From a virus, in IMG/VR virus record IMGVR_UViG_3300023109_000113, positions 1 to 26,767 of that record: DNA of 26,767 bases, one strand, 5' to 3'. Made by a program: the position numbers and the translations under genes. Below the pieces are notes generated by a model. The model saw only the letters and a list, made by a program, of their open reading frames with translations, searched no databases and had not been told where the DNA came from. This document shows positions 8,175 through 15,300 of this stretch, in pieces (the first letter of the stretch is position 1; the number at the start of each line of letters is the position of its first letter).

Positions 8175-9023
8175 TTATGAACGAGGGAAGCGAATGTTGG
8201 TTACCTCGAAATCAACAAACCCTACAAATAAAGAGGGATCTATGTTTTTACTGACTCGATCACTTAATTTTGAAGCCCTAGACTCTTCTACATGAAATAA
8301 AGGATATCTTTTGCAAGTGGAGAACTCTTTATAATTAAATCCTGTCACGTCTCCATACTCATTAAAGGGATAATCTTCAAAGCTTAATTTTGCGAAAACT
8401 TCATTTTTTGCATCAGCAAAAACAGATAATGCTCCGTCTAACTGATAAGTATTCTCTGCGAAAATAACGCAACGTATATTAGTAGTCGTCTTGTCTTCTC
8501 CCCCAAAAGCGTATGGTTCGTTTTCTGAAAGTTCAGGATTTACAAAAACCGCAGGTACTACTTGTTTGTACGGAGCAATGCCAGAGAGATCTTGTTTGAA
8601 TCTTCCATTTAAGTCGAATTTGCTATCCACAATTAACTGCTCTTCTGTTTGGTTTGTGATATAAAAATTAAAATCTTTTACCGAATAAGATCCGCTTACT
8701 GCAGAATGATCAAAACCGAAGCTAGAGTCTAATAGTGCTCTTCCGTTATCAAAGTCAAACTGCAAACCATTTTCTCCTCTTTCAATAAATGTACCATTAT
8801 CGTAAACTCCGCTAGGAATGTTTACTCCCTCAATACTAGAGTCATATACCCACTGTTTGTGAGGGCTACTATAAGATACTAAATTGGGACTAAGCCTATC
8901 ATCTTCTTCGTTTGGGTAAAAAGTTGAGGTGTGATTTGTAAATGCATCGGCTTTTTTGAGTAGATAATTATCTGCCCACAGCATAAAGCTTGTTGTTAGT
9001 TCGTGTTGGAATTGCGGTTTCAT
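8175..9023 (-). CDS. Conserved virion structural protein in tail-completion position
   Basis: 282 residues. I do not recognise a named domain. The N-terminus 'TTSFMLWADNYLLKKADAFTNHTSTFYP' type stretch (about 10-37) is helical then polar; the central part has 'HKQWVYDSSIEGVNIPSG' (about 55-72) and 'GENGLQFDFDNGRALL' (about 83-98), followed by beta-rich sequence with 'SVKDFNFYITNQTEEQL' (about 113-129) and 'PYAFGGEDKTTTNIRCVIFA' (about 171-190). I recall similar sequences as structural proteins in marine phages. Its place between a neck-like gene and the tube gene is where tail terminator or completion proteins sit, but it is longer than usual terminators, so this is a position-based guess. 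Its ATG overlaps the previous stop by one base (TAATG). Confidence 0.55.
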   Translation of the reverse strand: MKPQFQHELTTSFMLWADNYLLKKADAFTNHTSTFYPNEEDDRLSPNLVSYSSPHKQWVYDSSIEGVNIPSGVYDNGTFIERGENGLQFDFDNGRALLDSSFGFDHSAVSGSYSVKDFNFYITNQTEEQLIVDSKFDLNGRFKQDLSGIAPYKQVVPAVFVNPELSENEPYAFGGEDKTTTNIRCVIFAENTYQLDGALSVFADAKNEVFAKLSFEDYPFNEYGDVTGFNYKEFSTCKRYPLFHVEESRASKLSDRVSKNIDPSLFVGFVDFEVTNIRFPRS

Positions 9024-9646
9024 TAAAAAATAGATTTTGATACTCTTGATGCTTGAATGGAAAGTAAATCTTTTTCAAAATTGTTTAGTAAAGTTTTAAT
9101 ATATGGTATTTTTACTCTTCCTCCTCCTGATAATCTTTTATTTTGAATGCCAGCCCCTGATCTTCCTGAATCTGCTCTCTTATGTATATACTGTCCTAAG
9201 TTTGGAATTCCTCCGCCCTCCATTTCTCTGAGCCAGCTTAATCCCTTGGCCCAAGGCATTGGGGTAGCTTTATGCAAGTCGCTCAATGAAGGGGCTGTCA
9301 CTATATATGTCCAAATAAATCCTTTTGTTCCCATTGATCTTCGTTTTATGAAAATTTCAGTTTTACTTAAAAGCTTTTCGATTTCTGCGACTGGATCTGA
9401 TTCCGCGAAAAAACCTATAAATCCAAATAAATTTCCTCTCGGTAGTGTCCCAGATATATTTGAAGAGCTTGGCCCCGCTTTTAATTCTCTTGTAACAGGG
9501 TGACTCTCAAAATCCTGCATTAATTTATTATGTAATACTTTAAATTCTTTTTCAATTATATTTTTTGTTTGTAATATTAATTGAGTATCTCTTTGTAATT
9601 GTTTTGCAATTGAAGATTTTATTGATCTATTTAATCTAGCAGTCAT
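9023..9646 (-). CDS. Probable neck protein (HK97 gp10-like position)
   Basis: 207 residues, basic. Residues about 5-60 are long helices ('SSIAKQLQRD', 'KNIIEKEFKVLHNKL'). The middle has 'GNLFGFIGFFAESDPVAEIEKLL' type sequence (about 71-93) followed by strand 'GFIWTYIVTAPS'. The C-terminal part has 'PMPWAKGLSWLREMEGG' (about 128-144), a glycine/arginine-rich loop 'GRSGAGIQNKRLSGGGR' (about 161-177) and a closing helix. Helix-rich N-terminus plus a small basic core fits the HK97 gp10-like neck family, but I see no diagnostic motif. The order relative to the head-closure-like and tube-like genes supports it. Both ends overlap neighbours by one base (TAATG), so the three genes are probably translationally coupled. 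Confidence 0.45.
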   Translation of the reverse strand: MTARLNRSIKSSIAKQLQRDTQLILQTKNIIEKEFKVLHNKLMQDFESHPVTRELKAGPSSSNISGTLPRGNLFGFIGFFAESDPVAEIEKLLSKTEIFIKRRSMGTKGFIWTYIVTAPSLSDLHKATPMPWAKGLSWLREMEGGGIPNLGQYIHKRADSGRSGAGIQNKRLSGGGRVKIPYIKTLLNNFEKDLLSIQASRVSKSIF

Positions 9647-10107
9647 TATACTTCGGTAGGTCTTAAGAATAATGTATAAAATTGTACAACATCAAATAGT
9701 CCGTGAGCACGAGGGTCGGATTCAACATGAAACATTCTTCCGTCTAGTTCGATTCTTTTAGCTTCTTTAATATACTGGTAGTCTTCAATTTTAAGTTTAA
9801 TTCTAACAAGACTATTTGCGTCAGGTTTAGACACTTTGACTTGCGCATCTGTGTCTCCAAAATATTCGAGTGTTCTATCTGTATCATATCTTATTCTTGC
9901 TTTGAATACTTTTTTAATAGGAGCATTTTCAACGCTTGTTGTTTGCGCTCCGCCAGTATTATAAAGATAATTATAATTTGGATCTGTACTTATGATCACT
10001 TTTTGAGCTTCCTTGTAAACAATTATATCTCTTCCAAATGTATCATGAAGGTCAATTAAATTTGCGGCAATACTTGCCCTGTCTGAAGATGATAGAAATT
10101 CTGTCAT
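9646..10107 (-). CDS. Probable head closure / head-tail connector protein
   Basis: 153 residues from the ATG at 10105-10107. A TTG at 10128 would add seven residues; neither start has a clear Shine-Dalgarno sequence and I prefer the ATG. After a short N-terminal helix the protein is mostly beta: 'DIIVYKEAQKVIIST' (about 27-41), 'FKARIRYD' (about 66-73), 'VRIKLKIED' (about 100-108), 'IELDGRMFHVESDPRAHGLF' (about 118-137), then a final strand 'VVQFYTLFLRP'. A strand, 'G..F.V' and a closing strand is the pattern of SPP1 gp16-like head-closure proteins. As the first gene of the minus-strand block, its position fits. The assignment rests on fold pattern and gene order rather than a strong motif. 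Confidence 0.45.
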   Translation of the reverse strand: MTEFLSSSDRASIAANLIDLHDTFGRDIIVYKEAQKVIISTDPNYNYLYNTGGAQTTSVENAPIKKVFKARIRYDTDRTLEYFGDTDAQVKVSKPDANSLVRIKLKIEDYQYIKEAKRIELDGRMFHVESDPRAHGLFDVVQFYTLFLRPTEV

Positions 10108-10163
10108 GAATAGTTTTACACTAAACAATTTTTTTTGTGTATATCGTTTTAGGTATAAGGTTT
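10108..10163. promoter_or_regulatory. Divergent promoter region between connector-tube block and tape-measure block
   Basis: These 56 bases are the only gap between two long, oppositely directed gene groups. On the plus strand a candidate promoter is TTTACA at 10115-10120, then 19 bases, then TATATC at 10140-10145 (a weak sigma70-like match). A run of eight T lies at 10129-10136. GTGTA occurs on the minus strand at 10117-10121 and on the plus strand at 10137-10141. TAAGG just before 10164 is a ribosome binding site for the plus-strand gene. Function is inferred from position. Confidence 0.4.
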
Positions 10164-10451
10164 ATGGACGCAGAAGGTATTTTCAAAAAGTCCTGTCATA
10201 GGAGTACGGTTTCCCTTTTTAAGGGTTTCCTCGTTATGCTTGAAGACTTACATAATGAGCATCAGATTCAATTCAGTAAATTAAAAAAGAATCTTCCAGA
10301 AGGTTGCCAGCCTATTATAGATCAGGCCGATTACTTTGATTTCGATAAATTGCAATATTTAAGAAAAAGAACTTTAGATATTGGTAATGAAACAATTAGA
10401 AATATCGAAAGCGAATTAGATAATTATACTATAGGATTTACATTTAAATAA
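10164..10451 (+). CDS. Small helical protein of unknown function upstream of the chaperone-like genes
   Basis: 95 residues from the ATG at 10164, preceded by TAAGG; a GTG at 10137 is also in frame but lies in the promoter region. The sequence is almost entirely helix-forming: 'TVSLFKGFLVMLEDLHNEHQ' (about 19-38), 'FSKLKKNLPEG' (about 41-51), then 'YFDFDKLQYLRKRTLDIGNE' (about 61-80). Two cysteines (about 10 and 52) are not in a zinc motif. I do not recognise the family. It is the first gene of the plus-strand block and ends eight bases before the first chaperone-like gene, so a role in tail assembly or late regulation is possible but only inferred. Confidence 0.7.
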   Translation: MDAEGIFKKSCHRSTVSLFKGFLVMLEDLHNEHQIQFSKLKKNLPEGCQPIIDQADYFDFDKLQYLRKRTLDIGNETIRNIESELDNYTIGFTFK

Positions 10452-10459
10452 ACAATATT

Positions 10460-11272
10460 ATGGCCGACGCAACAACAACAGAAACAATGGACGATACTCG
10501 AAAAAAACTTCGAGAAATCTACAGCTTTACTTTTGAGAAAGAAGAAAAAGTTAAACGCACTGAAACGAAAAAGGTGACAAACCCAGAAACTCAAGAAGAG
10601 GAAGAGGTGTCTGTGACTAAAGAAGTTGTCGATCAAGTTCCTTATCGCATTATTATGAAGCAACCTACTCGCCGTCAAATAGAGGAAGCAGAACTTGAGT
10701 TTAGTGTCGAAATGAGTAATTGTATTAAGAAAGGAATTCTTACGAAAGCTATGCTGGCTAAAAAATATAGTGATACTGGAGGGTTGCTCGCGGAAGAAGA
10801 TGCAAAGGCTTTAACTAAAATGTATGTTCGTTACGGAGAACTCTCTCAGGAAAGCGAAAAAACACAAATCAAAAGCATTCAAACCGAAGAAGATAAAGCG
10901 AGACTCGAGGAAATTGCTGGAGAAATTGCAGTACTAAGAAAAGATATTATTAATGTTGAAACTTCATATTCCAATTTATTTAATCACACCGCAGATGTTC
11001 GCGCAGAAAATAAAGTTATTCAGTGGTATATTTTAAATCTGACATTTTTACAAAAAGAAGATGCGGCGAATTCTACACCTTTATTTGCCGGAAATGATTT
11101 CGAGCAAAAGCTGCAAACTTATTACGAGCTAGAAGAAAACGGAGACTCTTTATATGATTTGGTTGGAGGGAAAATCGCGGCTTTATATAGTTTTTGGTAT
11201 TATAGTTCTGGCGTAGTCTCGAGGGCAGACTTCGAGCAGCTAGATCAAGATATCGAAGAAGGAAATGTATGA
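10460..11272 (+). CDS. Candidate tail assembly chaperone, first of a paralogous pair
   Basis: 270 residues, very acidic and lysine-rich, helical, with no signal peptide or membrane segment. Residues about 35-58 are charged and low-complexity. Residues about 60-110 hold 'PYRIIMKQPTRRQIEEAELE' and 'KKGILTKAMLAKKY'; residues about 140-200 form a long coiled-coil-like helix; 'NSTPLFAGNDFEQKLQTYYE' (about 209-228) follows. The next gene has the same elements in the same order, so the two are paralogues. Position is the main argument: in long-tailed phages one or two chaperones (lambda G and GT type) come directly before the tape measure gene. No Shine-Dalgarno sequence is visible. It ends with TGA in frame with the next gene. 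Confidence 0.55.
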   Translation: MADATTTETMDDTRKKLREIYSFTFEKEEKVKRTETKKVTNPETQEEEEVSVTKEVVDQVPYRIIMKQPTRRQIEEAELEFSVEMSNCIKKGILTKAMLAKKYSDTGGLLAEEDAKALTKMYVRYGELSQESEKTQIKSIQTEEDKARLEEIAGEIAVLRKDIINVETSYSNLFNHTADVRAENKVIQWYILNLTFLQKEDAANSTPLFAGNDFEQKLQTYYELEENGDSLYDLVGGKIAALYSFWYYSSGVVSRADFEQLDQDIEEGNV

Positions 11273-11275
11273 TGC

Positions 11276-12262
11276 GTGGAAACCGTCAAGCGCAGAAAAA
11301 TATTTAGAGATGTAGTCAGAGGTTTCTCTACTGCTGTAGTCGAAGAGGATTTTGTATACATTAAGCATCTTACTCCTCACGATCAAGTTGAACTTGAGGA
11401 AGTAGAAGAGAAGTATTTTAATATTGCATTAAAAAAGGGCGTTCCCACTCAAGAGGAAATGCTTTTGTTTTTGAAGGAAGAAGGTCAATGGAGTGATGCC
11501 GATGATAAGTTTATTGAAGGTAAGCAATTATTTATCGAAAATCTCAAAAAGGCTAAAACAAAAATGGTCTTGAAGAGAGAAATTGATAAGCAATCTATTC
11601 TTATAGAAAAAGAAACAAAACTCTTACAAGAAAAAGAAATTGAGAAAATGTCGTTAATCGGTAATACTTGTGAAAAATATGCGAAAGATAGATTAAATGA
11701 TTTTTATATGATTAAAAGTTTTTATTCTGATGAGGAAATGAAAACTCCTCTTTTTAGCGAAAGTAAATTTGATGAATTGGACGATTATGATTTAAAGAAA
11801 ATAATTTATAAATACAATGAAGTATTCGAAAGCTTTAGTGAAGAAAATATACAATATACTATACTAGAAGATTTTTATAATCCTTATTTAAGTTTTGCTG
11901 AAGATAGTATGCAATTTTATGGAAAACCATTTTGTGGATTAACATACAATCAAATAAGATTAATTGTTTATACTAGAGTATTTAAAAATATATTTGATAC
12001 AAATGAAAATATACCCGAAAATATAAGAAAAGATCCTGAAAAATTATTAGAATTTGGTAGCAGTTCAAGGGAAGAAAAGGATAAAGCTAAAAGCAAATTA
12101 TCTCACGGTGACGGAGGTACTCTTGTTGGGGCTAAAGACGAAGATTATGAATATTTAGGTGTGGAGAAACCTAGAAACACAATCAGCTTACATGAAGAAG
12201 CTAAGAAAAAAGGTGGAACATTAAATATGGAAGATTTGATGAAATTGCACGGTGTCTCATAA
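11276..12262 (+). CDS. Candidate tail assembly chaperone, second of a paralogous pair (GTG start or readthrough)
   Basis: 328 residues if started at GTG 11276, four bases after the previous stop and in the same frame. No in-frame ATG exists near the conserved N-terminus; AAGGA at 11259-11263 is a possible but distant ribosome binding site. The nearby ATGs at 11269 and 11272 are in another frame that closes after about ten codons. Shared elements with the previous protein: 'VYIKHLTPHDQVELEEVEEK' (about 27-46) against 'IMKQPTRRQIEEAELE', 'LKKGVPTQEEMLLFLKEEG' (about 52-70) against 'KKGILTKAMLAKKY', a long charged helix, and 'MKTPLFSESKFDEL' (about 155-168) against 'NSTPLFAGNDFEQKL'. The last 60-70 residues are polar, lysine- and glycine-rich and probably disordered, like a tape-measure-binding tail. 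Role inferred from position. Confidence 0.55.
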   Translation: METVKRRKIFRDVVRGFSTAVVEEDFVYIKHLTPHDQVELEEVEEKYFNIALKKGVPTQEEMLLFLKEEGQWSDADDKFIEGKQLFIENLKKAKTKMVLKREIDKQSILIEKETKLLQEKEIEKMSLIGNTCEKYAKDRLNDFYMIKSFYSDEEMKTPLFSESKFDELDDYDLKKIIYKYNEVFESFSEENIQYTILEDFYNPYLSFAEDSMQFYGKPFCGLTYNQIRLIVYTRVFKNIFDTNENIPENIRKDPEKLLEFGSSSREEKDKAKSKLSHGDGGTLVGAKDEDYEYLGVEKPRNTISLHEEAKKKGGTLNMEDLMKLHGVS

Positions 12263-12301
12263 TTTTAGTGTATAGATACCTTATCTAAGGAATAAGGAAA
12301 T
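12263..12301 (+). promoter_or_regulatory. Leader and ribosome binding site of the tape measure gene
   Basis: The tape measure ATG has the clearest Shine-Dalgarno context in the window: AAGGA at 12294-12298 and a second AAGGA at 12287-12291. CCTTAT at 12279-12284 can pair with ATAAGG at 12292-12297, which would hide the ribosome binding site in a small hairpin. GTGTA lies at 12268-12272. A translational switch is possible but not shown. Confidence 0.4.
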
Positions 12302-15300
12302 ATGGCTATAAATCTTGACGTACATGGTAACACGCAACCTCTTGAGGCATCGGTTCAGGCTGCCGTAAATAGGATACGTAAAACCCCAATTAAAATTACG
12401 GTTGACGACAAAGGGGCGACTCAACCTTTGGGTAATATGAAGCGTGGAGCTGACGAGTTTAGCAAATCGATGGAAGCAGCTAATGCTCGTATCATAGCTT
12501 TCGGGGCCAGTATGGCTATTATAAATGGAGTATCCGATGCTTTCAAGGGCATGGTTAGGAATGTTGTTGAGGTGGAAAAAGCTCTTGCAGATATCAATGT
12601 GGTTATGGGCTTAAGTGCTGCAAATTTAGATAAATTTTCCGATTCTTTATTTCAAGTTGCGAAAGAAACAGCTGCAAGTTTCGATGTGGCCGCTGCTGCT
12701 GCTACAGAATATGCAAGGCAAGGCCTTAAGGTAGAAGAAACATTAAAAAGAACGAAGGACGCTTTAATTTTAACGAGGTTGACGGGTATGGATTCTGCGG
12801 AAGCAGTAAAATCTCTAACTGCAGCTATGAATACTTATGGTCATCAAATTAAGGATACTACTCAATTGGTTAGTAAGTTTGCAGCGGTAGATGTTAAGTT
12901 TGCTGTTAGTGCAGAGGATTTCGCTGACGCTATCGCTAGAACTGGTGCCGCAGCAAAAGGGGCTGGGGTGGATATAGATGAATTGATAGGATTAGTTACG
13001 GCAGCGCAACAACAAACTGCCAGAGGAGGTAAGGTCATTGGCAACTCATTTAAAACAATTTTTACAAGAATTGGTAGAACCGATACATTGAATCAATTGG
13101 AGAATTTAGGTATTGCAGTTAGGGATGTCGAGGGTAATACTCTCGGAGCAAAAAGAATATTAACTGATCTGGCTAACACTTTTGATAGATTGAGCGAGGC
13201 TCAAAAGGCTCAAATTGCACAAACTGTCGGTGGTGTATTTCAAATCAATATTCTAAAAGCCGTACTTGGTGACGCGGCAAAACAAAATGGTATTCTTGCG
13301 AATGCTACCCAAATATCTGCAAGCGCAACAGATGAAGCTATAGATAAAAATGAACAATTAAGAAACACTATGGCCGCCATGGCCACAGAAACAGGCTTAG
13401 CAATCAAAGAGGTAAGCGCTCAACTTGGTGAAATTGCCATTGCTCCTGGAATAGAGAAAATTTTAAATATAGTTAAGAGCGGGGCCGAGGGCCTATCTTC
13501 CGCACTTGGAGATGGGGAGGGCACCGGAAATCAATTTGCAACAGGATTTTTAAAAGGCTTGGGTAATATTATAACTGGGCCAGGTTTAGTTATGCTCGTT
13601 GCCGTTATAGGAAAGCTATTTTTAAAAGCAGGTCAATACGCGAGAGAAAGCTTGACATCTTTAATAGGAGTTTCTTCTGAGGCGCAAAAGCAAAAAGCTA
13701 TTCAGTCTTCTCTGGTTAATTTATTTAGTCAAAACGCAGCATTAAGTAAGGAAATGTTGCGAACAGATATAAGTCGAACGGAAAAAGAAAGAATAATCCT
13801 TGGTCTTCTTAAGGCGCAAGTTGTTGAGGCTAATATGTTGAACAATATTAGTAAACAGGCTGCCACTACATTATATAAACAGGGTTATGGGGCAAGCTTA
13901 ACTCCTAGAGGTAAAGGTAGGGCTGCGCAAGGGTATATTCCTAATTTCGCTCATCCAGAAAGAGTTGAGGCCGCTAAAGGTGGGTATGCCGCTGGAAGTA
14001 TTCGTAGCATGAATATGCCCGGCGAAGGTTCGGTTATATACAACAGTGCGGAAAAAGTGAAGAATTTCAAGGGTATGAGTCAGCCTGCAATCATGCCGCC
14101 ACAATCCAGTAAAGCTGGAAAAAACTATCAACAAGCATTTGGGAATATACATGGATTCGATCCATATGCTGCGGGAGGATATATACCAAATTACGCTCGT
14201 AAAGATACGTTTGATGCATTTAGGAAAACAAAATCATTTAGAATGCTTGCCGCTTCACCTGGAGGAGCTATGCTCCCTGATAGCACCAAAAAACTAAACC
14301 AAGCCCAACAAGCTAGGGCTGATGAAGCATATAAGTCATTAATGTCTTATGTTGATAAATCTAATGCGAATTTAACACCAAAAGCATTGATTGGCGCCTA
14401 CAGAGGTAGTGTTGTAAAAGAAGATCCAAAAAAATCTTTAGCAGCAATGCTTGTGCCTCCCGAAGGGTATAAAAAACCTTTCGCTAATCATAAAGATCTT
14501 ACGTGGCCTGTGTATGGTTTAAGGCCAGACGCTCAAACAGATCCAAGTTTAAGCGAAATGGTAAAAAAAGATTTCAAAAAAACAGGAAGTGAATATGGAA
14601 ATAAAATAGCTTCCGTACTTAATAAAGGCAGGCAAGAAATCAGTGGTGGTACAATCTGGAGCCGCATGGAAAAAACCGCAGGAGCTATGGGTGCGTGGCA
14701 GGCTGCTGTTGGGGCATTATTTGAAACAGCAGTAGCTACCGCATTAGACTACAAAACAAAAAAAGGAGGGAATGAGCAGGGAGATTTTGATGTTCGAGCA
14801 GGGAATAAAGCAATCCTGTCAAGAGCTTTTGATGGTTTTCCAGTAGACATGCTTTTGGCTGATTTTAAAAACGATAGTGAAAGCTATGGGAATAAAGAAT
14901 CTTTCTATAAAAAAGTTATGAAAGAGAAAAAGTTTGAAAAAATGCAAAATAAAAACAAACTTATTTCCACAAGAAAAGCTTACGGACACATCCCTAACTT
15001 CGCCGATCCATTATCAGATGCAATAGGTCGCGAAAAAGCTGCTGGTGTTCCTGTGTCACAAATTCGCGTGGGATCTCATAGCGCACTCATGGGCAAGGGT
15101 AACCCTCTCGGCCTCGGCGTAACCAATACTCACGATGAACCAAACGGTCTGCGCGATGTGTTTGGTTCCGCTAATGGATTTGTGCCGAATTATGCTGTAC
15201 CCACACTTTCTGCAGGCGATATGGGTTTAAGAATAGATAAAACGCAGCAACAATTAGCCGACCAATATAATAAAGAATTAAAGATAAGGATAGATAGATT

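Noticed and set aside
11270-11272. TGA reassignment (alternative genetic code) as the reason for the same-frame gene pair
   Set aside because: Other genes end normally with TGA in ATGA overlaps (20056-20058 and 20964-20966) followed by good new starts, so TGA works as a stop here.
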